DNA from: JBBDQZ01 sp040905705
GTDB lineage: Bacteria > Bacteroidota > Rhodothermia > Balneolales > Natronogracilivirgulaceae
Assembly: GCA_040905705.1 (NCBI GenBank)
Contig: JBBDQZ010000015.1
Span: forward strand, 1 to 50,776
Direction: 5' to 3'
DNA: 50,776 nucleotides
In this document: piece by piece, positions 7,060 to 15,920 of the stretch
How positions within the stretch are numbered: position 1 is the first letter of the stretch
Layout: each line of letters opens with the position of its first letter
Translations under genes and position numbers: made by a program
The notes under the pieces: model-generated
The model's input: the letters and a program-made list of their open reading frames with translations, nothing else
Told to the model about the DNA's origin: nothing
Databases searched by the model: none

Positions 7060-9639
7060 TTAATCAACCCGATCGCGCTCAATCTCAAGCACACGTATCG
7101 CTTTTCTTAAATCGTTGAGTTCTGTATCATCCAGCCCGCCATGCTGCATTATTTCATGAAGTTTTTCAATATGATGAACAGCCCCCATATCACCCATGGC
7201 CCGATAAGCAAGTCGGCGATAATGAGGGTACGGATCGTTGAGCCTGTTTAAAAAAAGCTGTTCCAGATTATACAGTTCATTTTCATCAATCCGGTCTATA
7301 TTTTCAAACAGATATAAAAGTATGTTATATGTATACGCTTTGTCTCCATGATCTTTTGACAACTGAAAAAAGACAGGAAGAGCTTCATCGCTTAATACAC
7401 CGGATAACAACAGCGCATCCGCTACAGCCTTTTTAATCACATCCTGATAGGAATCCCTGTCTGCATAAGGTGCAACGACTGTAGCCAGCTCATCCGGAAA
7501 CAGCTCACCGAATACACGTATGGCTTCAGCAGCAACAAAATAACTGCTATCATTCATCATGAATTCCAGATGGGCTCTTATCCGATTTTGTATTTCGACA
7601 TTTTCAATCTCCATATTTTTAAATAATCCAAGCACTGAGATTCTAACCTGGTACGATTTTTCATGCTCAGATGTAATCATTTCGGCTAAATCAAGTACCT
7701 CATTAGCACTCATTATTCTATGTGAACAGCATGACAGGATTTCCAACGCCTGCATTCGAACCCCCCAAAATGGATCCTTCAATATCAACCCGATAATTAT
7801 ATCAAGAACTTGTTCGTATTCTTCATACTCATAAAATTCGTCAAGTAACCCAAGTGCTTCAGATCGGACTAACAAATGATCGCGGTTTATTCTGCTAATA
7901 AGGGTTTCCTGATTCAGATCAACGATATATTCCGCCAATTGTACACGGTCCGGGTCAAAAACAACATCCGAGACAGGCTCCTCATATTCAAAAATAAATT
8001 CCTCTATCGTATTTTCAATCGTAACACGTTCAATGGTGTATCCTTCTTCAAAAAAAACAATAATTTCTGGATGCAGTTCATAAACAGGCTGATATGTCGT
8101 ATCCTGCAATTGAGTTACCCTTAAAAAGACCTCTTCTCCTCTAATATCTTGATATATGTCAAGATATGGATGACCCGGCATATGAAACCATTGATCAAAA
8201 AACCAGGACATATCTTCATCTGATACTTCTTCTATAACTTGTTGTAGATCATAAATATCAACAGCATCAAATAAGAATCTTTCTAACCACAATTTTACAG
8301 CATCACGCCAGAGATCATTACCGAGATAATCATTCAGCATACGAAGAACCTGACCTGTTTTTTGATATGTATGCCGATCATACATGTCTTCAGGAATCTG
8401 ATATCGGTCGAAGATAATAGGTCTGCGATAGGTCTGCGCTTCTTCAAAATAGACTAACCTGTCGTTATTCATTTTCCATAACATGGAATCATATCCATCA
8501 CTCTCAAGGATGTATTTTCCTTCATAATAATTTGCAAAACCCTCATTTAATGGCAAATTAGCCCAGTTTTTTGCCGTTACCAGATTTCCAAACCACTGAT
8601 GGATGATTTCATGCATGATTAGATCCTGATTGGACAGATCCGGGGCTGAATGTTGGTCAAATTGAACGGCATCATACAACAGTGTAGCGGTTGTATTTTC
8701 CATTCCGCTGGCTATAAAATCATGAACCGGAGCCTGGGAATATACCGGATCCCAGGGATAAGGTACTCCGGTTTGCTCTTCAGAAAATTGCAGCATATCA
8801 ACCGTATTACGATAAATCAGCTCCACTGATTCAGTATATTTCGACTCTGTATAATACCGGAATAATATATTATTTCGAAGCTGCTCGGTTACTTCGTATT
8901 CTCCTACAGCAATGGCAAAAAGATAAGGTGCATGTGGTTGATGAAGCCTCCAGTAGTCCGTTCTGAGAGTATCTCCGGATATGACTCTGCTTTCCTGTAA
9001 CACGCCGTTCGACAATGTAGCAAATCTTTCCGGTACAGAAATCCAAGTCTCCTGTGTTGCACGTTCAGCCGGGTGGTCAATTGTTGGAAACCAAAAACTA
9101 TTGTCTTCGGGTTGTCCCAGTGTCCATATCTGTGTTGGTTTAACGGGATCGTCTCCCCTTGGATTTACAAAATAAAGTCCCCGTTGTGGTGGAGACGAAA
9201 TAAAGCGAATACCCACTACCAGTGTATCTCCCGGATTGAAGTCGTATCCCGGTGATATAGTTACAATGGCAGAGTCCTGATTAAAATCAAGTTTTTCGTC
9301 AGTAATCGCATCGTAAATTCCTTCAAATTCCATAGTTTTAGCATCCAGTACAAGCTCGGATTGTACTTGTTTACTTGTGAGCATTAGTTCGGTACGACCA
9401 ATTACCTGTTCCATTTCGAAATTAAATCGTACCCACAATTTCTGATGCTGCAGATCCCAGGTCAACTCTCTAAGTGTTTGTACCGGCCCGTCAGGTATAT
9501 ACCACTCTTCTTCTATCAACAGAGGTTCCGGTTCGTGCATTTCCGTAAGCGTTGTACAGGAAGCAAAAAACATCAACATCCAAGCAACCCCTGAAAGAAA
9601 TAGATAATTTCGTAATAACAGGATGAACAAACGGAACAT
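7060..9639 (-). CDS. M1 family aminopeptidase lipoprotein with HEAT-like C-terminal tail
   Basis: Zinc aminopeptidase of the M1 (gluzincin) family, probably lipid-anchored and facing the periplasm or surface. The exopeptidase motif ASGMEN is followed by HEIIHQW and, 18 residues after the second His, the third zinc ligand Glu in LNEGFANYYEG, an intact HExxH-x18-E site. An N-terminal hydrophobic stretch ends in the lipobox FFASC. The ATG at 9639 puts this Cys at residue 28, whereas an upstream ATG at 9684 would put it at 43, so I prefer 9639. The last 250 or so residues are helical repeats resembling HEAT (for example QALEILSCCSHR, AIRVFGELFPDELATVV), replacing the usual ERAP1-like C-terminal domain. 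Divergent from the DUF2723 gene. Substrate unknown; peptide scavenging is plausible. Confidence 0.9.
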   Translation of the reverse strand: MFRLFILLLRNYLFLSGVAWMLMFFASCTTLTEMHEPEPLLIEEEWYIPDGPVQTLRELTWDLQHQKLWVRFNFEMEQVIGRTELMLTSKQVQSELVLDAKTMEFEGIYDAITDEKLDFNQDSAIVTISPGYDFNPGDTLVVGIRFISSPPQRGLYFVNPRGDDPVKPTQIWTLGQPEDNSFWFPTIDHPAERATQETWISVPERFATLSNGVLQESRVISGDTLRTDYWRLHQPHAPYLFAIAVGEYEVTEQLRNNILFRYYTESKYTESVELIYRNTVDMLQFSEEQTGVPYPWDPVYSQAPVHDFIASGMENTTATLLYDAVQFDQHSAPDLSNQDLIMHEIIHQWFGNLVTAKNWANLPLNEGFANYYEGKYILESDGYDSMLWKMNNDRLVYFEEAQTYRRPIIFDRYQIPEDMYDRHTYQKTGQVLRMLNDYLGNDLWRDAVKLWLERFLFDAVDIYDLQQVIEEVSDEDMSWFFDQWFHMPGHPYLDIYQDIRGEEVFLRVTQLQDTTYQPVYELHPEIIVFFEEGYTIERVTIENTIEEFIFEYEEPVSDVVFDPDRVQLAEYIVDLNQETLISRINRDHLLVRSEALGLLDEFYEYEEYEQVLDIIIGLILKDPFWGVRMQALEILSCCSHRIMSANEVLDLAEMITSEHEKSYQVRISVLGLFKNMEIENVEIQNRIRAHLEFMMNDSSYFVAAEAIRVFGELFPDELATVVAPYADRDSYQDVIKKAVADALLLSGVLSDEALPVFFQLSKDHGDKAYTYNILLYLFENIDRIDENELYNLEQLFLNRLNDPYPHYRRLAYRAMGDMGAVHHIEKLHEIMQHGGLDDTELNDLRKAIRVLEIERDRVD

Positions 9640-9704
9640 TCTGGAATATTCATGGATTCTATTCGGCAAAAAAATGTAAGACATACAATTGGTAGAAATG
9701 ATCT

Positions 9705-9733
9705 TTGATTAATGAATAAGCTCTTCCTATTAT
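9705..9733 (+). promoter_or_regulatory. Sigma70-like promoter candidate for the DUF2723 gene
   Basis: TTGATT (9705-9710), a 17-nt spacer, then TATTAT (9728-9733) lie on the plus strand in the divergent region between the M1 peptidase and DUF2723 genes. Predicted transcription start is near 9740, about 55 nt before the chosen ATG. Four of six and five of six matches to the E. coli consensus; the spacing is ideal. Prediction by eye only. Confidence 0.4.
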
Positions 9734-9796
9734 TGTCGTTTATATTCTGTAATCGGAATTTGAGAAATTCCATTGTCTTTTCAAACAACTCAAGTA

Positions 9797-12760
9797 ATGT
9801 CAACGGACCATAAATCGCTTAACAAAGCCTTTGCCGCCTTTTCTTTTTTAACTGCCCTGATTCTGTATGTGTTAACCTTGCCCCCGACCGCCAGTTTCTG
9901 GGATTGTAGTGAGCGAATAGCGTGCGCATACGGACTTCAGATCCCTCACCCTCCCGGGACACCATTTTATCTGATACTGGGCCGTATATTTTCGATGTTT
10001 GCCGGGCCAACATCAGCTGCTTATATGATCAACCTTATGAGTGCTTTGGCTTCGGCAACTACCATCATGCTGCTATATTTGATTATTGTGCGATTCGTAC
10101 GCGATTTCAGAGGATATGATGTAAACCAATACTCTTTAATAGACCGTGTTGGTTTATATGGTAGCGCTCTTATTGGAGCTCTGACTTTTGCAGTAACTGA
10201 CAGCCACTGGTTCACCTCGATAGAAGCAGAAACCTATGCACTATCGCTGACCTTTACAGCCGCAGTGGTTTGGTTGATTTTAAAATGGTCTGAAAATCAC
10301 GATAACCCCCGTAATGAACGCTGGATTCTATTGATCACTTTTTTATTCGGACTGGCATTCGGTGTTCACCTGCTCAGCTTGTTGGCTATTTTCTTTGTCG
10401 GACTTATCATCTATTTCAGAAAATATGACTTTAAGCTACGCACATTTCTGATCGCAAATGGTATTACCGTCATTATTTTCTTCCTGATCTATCCCCTGAC
10501 GATTATTCAGCTTCCGGCCCTGGCCGGCTCTTTTGCTTTAGCTACGGCCGGAATGCTTGGCCCTCTTGTTTTTCTTATAATCTTCGCCGGAATAATCATT
10601 TATGGAATTCATTTCACACATAAAAAGAATCATCGCACTGCAAATATTCTCCTGGTAGGTTATCTACTTATTTTAATCGGTTATTCCACTTTCTCTATGA
10701 TCTATATTCGATCACAGGTGAATCCAGGCATTGATCAGAATTCTCCTGATAATGTGGATGCTTTTATCAGCTATCTCAAGCGCGAACAGTACGGACAGCA
10801 ACCTCTGTTGCGAGGGGCAAGTTTCAGTAACGAGACAGGTTCCATTGACCGGGATAATGAAAAATTTTTTCCACGACGTCATTCACCGGAACCTCGTCAC
10901 CAACAAAAATATGCCCAGTATAACAGTGATATTCATTTTTTTCTGAGCTATCAGGTTAGTCATATGTACCTGCGATATTTTGCATGGAACTTTATTGGTC
11001 GCGATAGTGATATTCAGGATGCAAGCTGGATTTCCGGATTTGGAGGTGCAAGTAATTATAAAGACAACCCTGCCCATAACCGCTTTTTCTTTCTTCCTTT
11101 TCTGCTTGGACTTACAGGAATGATTTTCCATTTTTCCAGGGATTGGAAACGGGCGACCAGTGTATTGGTACTATTTCTTGCAACCGGACTGGCCATTGTC
11201 CTGTATCTTAACCAAACGCCCTTTCAGCCACGGGAAAGGGATTATTCCTATACGGGATCTTTTTTTGCATGGTCTATATGGATCGGTTTGGGCGCAAACG
11301 GCATTATCGAACTTGTAAAACAATATTTTAAAGAGAACAAATTTGTTGCCGTTGGAGCACTGGTAGCGATGACACTTGCTGTTCCGGTACTGGTCGGAAG
11401 TCAGACCTATTCCAATAATGATCGCAGCTTGAGGTATGTCGCCCCTGATTATGCGTATAATTTGTTGAACAGCACCGCCCCATACGCTATTCTATTCACA
11501 AACGGTGATAACGACACCTTCCCATTGTGGTACTTACAGGAAGTCGAGCAGATCCGTACCGATGTGCGGGTAGTTAACCTGAGCCTTTTAAATACTGAGT
11601 GGTACATCAAGCAGATAAAAAACAAATGGAACCACAACTCCCCACCTGTTCCGATCAATATCACGGATGAGGAAGTTGACAGGTTAAATGAAAAATACAA
11701 CTTCCGCCGTCCTTCCGATTTTCATGAAGCCGGCGAAATTTCCATTCCGGTAGATAAAAACTTTTTACAGCGGGTATATGCCGGCGAAGAGAACTTTCCA
11801 TGGGCTCCTCATGAAGTTCCGGAAGAAATGAGGTTTACTATACCCATCAATGAACTTGACGATAATGTATCATGGGAGTTCGAAGGAATGTTTTTAGGTC
11901 GGGATCAACAAGGTAATGACTTGCATTATACCCGGATTCAGGATGATATGGTGTTGGAAATTTTAAGAACCAACCGATGGGTACGACCGGTTTACTTTTC
12001 CACGACAGTGGCGAGGGATTCCCAGATGGATCTGCAAGATTATTTCAGTCTGGAAGGAAAAGCATTCAGAGTGGTTCCATACAGAACACATGGGGAAATT
12101 GACCCGGGGATACATGGAAAAAGGCTCCAGACATTCCGTCTCAGGGAAATCAATAATGAAAAAGCATATTTTGATCAAAATATTCGAAGAATGATGGATA
12201 ATTACCGAACCATTATCAACCGTCAGGTATCTGAATATATGCAAATAGGAGAACCTGATAGTGCCGCTTATTGGTTGAATTGGGCTGAGGAGCGTATCCC
12301 GTTTACTACAATAGAGGGAGATCCCACTTCAATTTTGAATTTTGCCTATCGATATGCACAACTTGACCATTTCGATCGGGCATTGGACCTTGTGGAGCTG
12401 GCACGGGTGGATCTTGATCGCTCTTTCGAAAATTATTTGCTGGAAATAGACCGGATAGAGTCCAGAATAGACCATAATGAACTACTACTGGAAGAAAGAG
12501 GAACAATCGACCGGCGCCGGCGTCGTGAAATACAACAAAAAATCAGCAGCCTCAGGTCAGAACGTCAACAACTGGTTCGGGAACTTTCCTTTGATTCAAG
12601 CCGATATATGATTATCCAGCGTATCTATTATATGAATGATATGGAGAGCGAGGCGTCAGATATTGCAAACTTTATCGCCGACATTTCGGACCAACGACTA
12701 CCTTTTCCAAGTTCTCGTGAAGAAAATCTTGAACAAATGAACCGTATTTACAGGGAATAA
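9797..12760 (+). CDS. DUF2723 multi-span membrane protein (TMEM260-type putative glycosyltransferase)
   Basis: A large integral membrane protein (987 aa) of the DUF2723 family. The N-terminal signature is present: LTLPPTASFWDCSERIACAYGLQIPHPPG (read in pieces around residues 30-58), with Asp/Glu near the first periplasmic loop as in GT-C glycosyltransferases. About ten or more hydrophobic helices fill residues 15-560, followed by a large soluble part and a C-terminal region with TPR-like helices and a basic coiled coil (RGTIDRRRRREIQQK). The human homologue TMEM260 is an O-mannosyltransferase, so a role in protein glycosylation or export is plausible but not shown here. The first start codon is a TTG at 9773; I chose the ATG at 9797. 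Transcribed divergently from the M1 peptidase. Confidence 0.85.
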   Translation: MSTDHKSLNKAFAAFSFLTALILYVLTLPPTASFWDCSERIACAYGLQIPHPPGTPFYLILGRIFSMFAGPTSAAYMINLMSALASATTIMLLYLIIVRFVRDFRGYDVNQYSLIDRVGLYGSALIGALTFAVTDSHWFTSIEAETYALSLTFTAAVVWLILKWSENHDNPRNERWILLITFLFGLAFGVHLLSLLAIFFVGLIIYFRKYDFKLRTFLIANGITVIIFFLIYPLTIIQLPALAGSFALATAGMLGPLVFLIIFAGIIIYGIHFTHKKNHRTANILLVGYLLILIGYSTFSMIYIRSQVNPGIDQNSPDNVDAFISYLKREQYGQQPLLRGASFSNETGSIDRDNEKFFPRRHSPEPRHQQKYAQYNSDIHFFLSYQVSHMYLRYFAWNFIGRDSDIQDASWISGFGGASNYKDNPAHNRFFFLPFLLGLTGMIFHFSRDWKRATSVLVLFLATGLAIVLYLNQTPFQPRERDYSYTGSFFAWSIWIGLGANGIIELVKQYFKENKFVAVGALVAMTLAVPVLVGSQTYSNNDRSLRYVAPDYAYNLLNSTAPYAILFTNGDNDTFPLWYLQEVEQIRTDVRVVNLSLLNTEWYIKQIKNKWNHNSPPVPINITDEEVDRLNEKYNFRRPSDFHEAGEISIPVDKNFLQRVYAGEENFPWAPHEVPEEMRFTIPINELDDNVSWEFEGMFLGRDQQGNDLHYTRIQDDMVLEILRTNRWVRPVYFSTTVARDSQMDLQDYFSLEGKAFRVVPYRTHGEIDPGIHGKRLQTFRLREINNEKAYFDQNIRRMMDNYRTIINRQVSEYMQIGEPDSAAYWLNWAEERIPFTTIEGDPTSILNFAYRYAQLDHFDRALDLVELARVDLDRSFENYLLEIDRIESRIDHNELLLEERGTIDRRRRREIQQKISSLRSERQQLVRELSFDSSRYMIIQRIYYMNDMESEASDIANFIADISDQRLPFPSSREENLEQMNRIYRE

Positions 12761-12814
12761 GTATTCCTCTAGTCACCAATGTGTTGAAAATCAAACCGAA
12801 GATGACCAATAACT

Positions 12815-13306
12815 TTGCTGCTCTTGCTGCATACAAGAAAACAAACAGAATTTTTTGGTATCGCGTTGAATAATTTACCCTCATACCAGTTGATCAATGA
12901 AAGTGGCATTTCTGTGCCTATTTCGGAACACGGACTTCACGACCTTATCAAAAAAATGGAAAACTATGAAGGTTGTCGTTTTCAATATGTTGAACTGGTT
13001 TTTTTGAATGATAAAGAAATGTTGCAGATGAACCGGAAATTTCTCAGTCATAATTATTTAACCGACATCCTTACTTTTCCCTATCATGAAATGCATTCAG
13101 AGTTACTTGAAGGATCCCTTTTCTGTTGTGTACAACAAATACAACGACAATCTGCCTATTATCAGGTAAGTTTTGAATCTGAACTCACTCGTGTTGTAAT
13201 CCATGGTTTGCTACATCTTATTGGATATGACGATAATAATAGTACGAACCGGCAGAGCATGCATAAACTGGAAAACAAATATCTCTCGATTTTATCAGGA
13301 CTTTAA
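12815..13306 (+). CDS. ybeY: Endoribonuclease YbeY homologue with altered metal site
   Basis: YbeY (UPF0054) is a single-strand-specific endoribonuclease involved in 16S rRNA maturation and ribosome quality control. The hallmark region VVIHGLLHLIGYDD is present with His130 and His134, but the third zinc ligand, normally His in GYDH, is Asp (D140). The usual GDIxIS strand is also replaced by GSLFCC, although TDILTFPY, the counterpart of TDVLSFP, is kept. Length 163 aa is normal. The ORF opens with TTG at 12815, and another TTG at 12866 would give 146 aa and a more typical N-terminus; no ATG is available before the conserved core. The next gene begins 2 nt after the stop, indicating an operon with smg. 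Confidence 0.88.
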   Translation: MLLLLHTRKQTEFFGIALNNLPSYQLINESGISVPISEHGLHDLIKKMENYEGCRFQYVELVFLNDKEMLQMNRKFLSHNYLTDILTFPYHEMHSELLEGSLFCCVQQIQRQSAYYQVSFESELTRVVIHGLLHLIGYDDNNSTNRQSMHKLENKYLSILSGL

Positions 13307-13308
13307 CT

Positions 13309-13758
13309 ATGAGAAATAATGTAATCGATCTGATCATATATTTGATCAAAAGAATGCATATCGGTGTCAGACTTAAGGACATCCGAGTAGAAAAATTAAA
13401 AGGGTACAACAAATCGGAGATTAGTGCAGCCTATTCATGGCTTATTCAGAAATATGAATCAGACGATTTAACAAATCAGAATAATAATCCAAGAAATATT
13501 CCTCCGCCCCGCGTACTTCATCCAACCGAACGGAGTCAGATCGCTCCCGAAGCTTACGGATACCTGCTGGACTTATACTATCTTGGAATTATTGACGCGA
13601 GCCGTATGGAGCGCTTGATAGAATATGCCATGTTTAGTGTAGACAATAGAATCGAGACCTCGGATGTCAAGGAGTGGGTTGCAGGAATGATCTTTGAAAA
13701 TGAACACACGGGCAATAAACGCTCTTCATTATTGAAAGGTAATGAGACCATTAACTAG
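13309..13758 (+). CDS. smg: Smg/DUF494 family protein
   Basis: A 149-aa soluble protein matching the Smg (DUF494) family layout: an N-terminal helix pair resembling VIDLIIYLIKRM, a segment SAAYSWLIQKYES, a low-complexity linker, then LHPTERSQIAPEAYGYLLDLYYLGIIDASRMERLIE, in which the arrangement of TPEE-like start, A-x-G/Y-x-L-L and G-x-I/L corresponds to E. coli Smg. The function of Smg is not established; in proteobacteria it lies near dprA and topoisomerase genes. Here it starts 2 nt after ybeY, almost certainly the same transcript. It ends before a convergent AraC-type gene, with several inverted repeats between them. Confidence 0.7.
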   Translation: MRNNVIDLIIYLIKRMHIGVRLKDIRVEKLKGYNKSEISAAYSWLIQKYESDDLTNQNNNPRNIPPPRVLHPTERSQIAPEAYGYLLDLYYLGIIDASRMERLIEYAMFSVDNRIETSDVKEWVAGMIFENEHTGNKRSSLLKGNETIN

Positions 13759-13773
13759 CGACAAACTCACTTT

Positions 13774-13816
13774 GTGATATCACTTTATCGGTTTTCCAAA
13801 CCGGAATTCCGGTTTG
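13774..13816. repeat. Cluster of inverted repeats between convergent smg and araC-type genes
   Basis: Two perfect palindromes lie close together: GTGATATCAC (13774-13783) and the 20-bp CAAACCGGAATTCCGGTTTG (13797-13816). The first half of the latter can alternatively pair with GGTTT at 13790-13794. No run of T follows on either strand, so this is not a standard intrinsic terminator. A bidirectional RNA hairpin or a protein-binding site are both possible. Confidence 0.6.
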
Positions 13817-13870
13817 CCAGTACATAAAATCCTGAATGCCAGAGATCATGCATTTTTACTGATCTTTTGG

Positions 13871-14341
13871 TTAATCGGCATTATCCGACAAACTGGAATA
13901 AGCAGCCTGATAGGATTCATCAGCGTCAGCTGCCCTGAAAACATATTTACGAGCTCGAAAAGCATCCCGTTTCAGCTGGTCCTTCAAGGCCATAAAGTTT
14001 AATTGAAAATTACGACTCAGAAATTTATGCAATGCTTTCTCATTTTGCATTCCCACATCCAGTGCAATCTTGTAAGCTGTTGCAGACCAATCGGATTGAA
14101 TTGCACTGCAAATTCTGCGAAATTTAGTTCTTCGTAAAACCATTTTCGGATTTTCTCCAAATTCCCTTGTAAATTTCCGGCAAAAATGTGCTCGTGAATA
14201 TCCAACAAGCCCAGCCCAATCATTAACCCGTTGTATATCAATGATATTTTTGATCAAAATATCAACCGATAGTTCAATTTGTCGATATGCACTGTCATTA
14301 TTTCTTCCGTTTTTTATTTTTAAGCCATTATCAAGATCCAT
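13871..14341 (-). CDS. AraC-type helix-turn-helix protein
   Basis: A small DNA-binding protein (about 156 aa from the chosen start) made almost wholly of an AraC/XylS C-terminal domain. The first helix-turn-helix is read in DWAGLVGYSRAHFCRKFTRE followed by FGENPKMVLRRTKFRRICSAI, the classical pattern of F-x-R-x-F plus G-x-x-P-x-x-x-x-R. The second HTH lies around SATAYKIALDVGMQNEKALHKFLSRNF, with the expected G and F positions but a degenerate ending. No ligand-binding domain is attached. I chose the ATG at 14341, just after a GGGGGGGAGG run that lies only about one nucleotide from the ATG, oddly close for a ribosome site. The open frame continues upstream to 14455 with unlikely composition. 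Divergent from xerC; target unknown. Confidence 0.75.
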   Translation of the reverse strand: MDLDNGLKIKNGRNNDSAYRQIELSVDILIKNIIDIQRVNDWAGLVGYSRAHFCRKFTREFGENPKMVLRRTKFRRICSAIQSDWSATAYKIALDVGMQNEKALHKFLSRNFQLNFMALKDQLKRDAFRARKYVFRAADADESYQAAYSSLSDNAD

Positions 14342-14526
14342 ACCTCCCCCCCTTTTTTGTTTGTTGATATTATCCAGGAATAAGCACTTATATAGAGAAC
14401 AGTCAATGACACATCTTACATTTATTTTTTTTAATAAATATCCATTTTGTTGCATGTGTTAAAAAAATAGCCTTTTTAGTTTTCCATTCTTTATCTTCCG
14501 GGTAGATGATTCCAACCTTTTGGCCT

Positions 14527-15462
14527 ATGGAAAACTTTACATTACTGAATCGTTTTATCCGGTATCTGGAAATTGAACGAAACGCGTCTTCCAGAACAAT
14601 GGAAGCCTATAAAAGGGATGTATCACAATTTCTTCAATTTTGCTGCTTCGAATGGGATATACATGCAGGACATCTGGATTACACCCGAATTGATCGTTTG
14701 ACCATTCGTTTGTGGCTTGCTTCCCTTCTGAAATCCAAACCCGCCAAATCCACTCTCTCCAGAAAAGCAGCCTCTATTCGCTCTTTTTTAAAATTTGCCT
14801 ACAAGAGAGGGGCCATTCAACATAACCCGGCTCAGTTGTTAATGATACCCAAAAAAGATCATCGTCTGCCCAAATCGGTACGATCCGAAGAAATATCCCT
14901 GATGATGGAATCGGTTGAAACGGAATCATCTGCAGGAAAACGAGATCTAGCAATACTTGAACTCTTATACAGCACCGGTATGCGGGTGGCCGAGCTTGTC
15001 GGACTCAATACAACAGATCTTGACCGGAGTCAAAAACGCGTTAAAGTCCGGGGCAAGGGATCGAGGGAACGAATCATACCATTTGGAAGCCTGGCTTTAT
15101 TGGCACTAAACCAATATCTGTCTGTGCGATCTTCCATGCTAATTGATAAAAGTATGGCCGACGATAATAAAGCACTTTTTTTAACGGATGCCGGTCGACG
15201 AATATATCCTAGGATGATACAAAGGATGGTATCAAAATATCTGGGGAGAGTTAGTGAAATAAGTCAGAAAAGTCCACACATTCTACGGCACAGCTTTGCC
15301 ACTCATTTGCTGGATCGGGGTGCCAGTATACGTGTGATCAAGGAACTGCTTGGACATGCCGATCTCTCCGCCACACAAATCTATACCGGAACAAGCGTAG
15401 AACATTTAAGAAATGTTTATCAGAAAGCTCATCCCAGATCCGGAGCCGAAGAATCGGATTGA
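14527..15462 (+). CDS. xerC: Tyrosine recombinase XerC/XerD type
   Basis: Site-specific tyrosine recombinase (311 aa) of the Xer type, which resolves chromosome dimers at dif at the septum. It has a SAM-like N-terminal core-binding domain (FIRYLEIERNASSRTMEAY) and a complete catalytic set: Arg in STGMRVAELVGL, Lys in VRGKGSRERIIPF, HxxR in PHILRHSFATHLL, His in LLGHADLSATQIY and the nucleophile Tyr in the same IYTG motif. I chose the ATG at 14527 (MENFTLLNRF); an upstream ATG at 14506 adds seven residues. Followed by hpf and hprK, an arrangement compatible with a housekeeping Xer rather than an integrase; no att-like repeats are visible. Whether it is the XerC or XerD partner cannot be decided. 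Confidence 0.92.
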   Translation: MENFTLLNRFIRYLEIERNASSRTMEAYKRDVSQFLQFCCFEWDIHAGHLDYTRIDRLTIRLWLASLLKSKPAKSTLSRKAASIRSFLKFAYKRGAIQHNPAQLLMIPKKDHRLPKSVRSEEISLMMESVETESSAGKRDLAILELLYSTGMRVAELVGLNTTDLDRSQKRVKVRGKGSRERIIPFGSLALLALNQYLSVRSSMLIDKSMADDNKALFLTDAGRRIYPRMIQRMVSKYLGRVSEISQKSPHILRHSFATHLLDRGASIRVIKELLGHADLSATQIYTGTSVEHLRNVYQKAHPRSGAEESD

Positions 15463-15562
15463 CCTATTTATCTGAAACTGAAGAGCCTGCTTTCTTTGTT
15501 TTGTTTTTACAGATATTGTTACAAATTTTGTTAAACACTTTTATCTCATAACTCATATCCGA

Positions 15563-15862
15563 ATGAATACAAATTTCACAGCCCGCAAATTCAATGCCAG
15601 TACGAAACTCCAAAAATTTGCTCTCGAAGAAGTAAATAAACTGACGCGATTTTTTGACGGTATTATGTCTTGTGATATTGTACTGGAACCTTCACCGGAC
15701 AACAATGAGCCGGCTAAAGCAGAATTGACCGTTAAAGTAAAACAGGATTTATTAAATGCCACCGAATCGGGAACAGTGTACGAACAGGCGATTCGATCCG
15801 CTGTTGACAATATGCGGCGACAACTGATTAAATATAAAAACCGGCGATACTCACATAATTAA
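15563..15862 (+). CDS. hpf: Short-form ribosome hibernation promoting factor (HPF/RaiA family)
   Basis: A 99-aa protein of the S30AE/RaiA family, which binds the 30S decoding region and inactivates ribosomes during slow growth. Diagnostic pieces are the N-terminal amphipathic strand-helix (FTARKFNASTKLQKFALEEVNKLTRFF), the central strands (CDIVLEP and KAELTVKV), and the final helix YEQAIRSAVDNMRRQLIKYK. It lacks the C-terminal dimerisation domain of long HPF, so it is the short type. Located 100 nt after xerC and 58 nt before hprK. The xerC-hpf order is common in this group as far as I recall, and hprK next to hpf is seen in several phyla. Confidence 0.92.
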   Translation: MNTNFTARKFNASTKLQKFALEEVNKLTRFFDGIMSCDIVLEPSPDNNEPAKAELTVKVKQDLLNATESGTVYEQAIRSAVDNMRRQLIKYKNRRYSHN

Positions 15863-15920
15863 GCTTAATATGTATTTTTACCCGGATATAATCGATTATG
15901 CTGATTAAAGTATATTGAAA

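Noticed and set aside
12754..12767. GGAATA-AG-TATTCC inverted repeat at the DUF2723 stop codon, as terminator
   Set aside because: A two-nucleotide loop cannot form properly and no T-run follows.
14527..15462. Tyrosine recombinase as sign of an integrated element
   Set aside because: Neighbours are housekeeping genes, with no att-like repeats, toxin or phage genes. The protein has the length and motifs of a chromosomal Xer.
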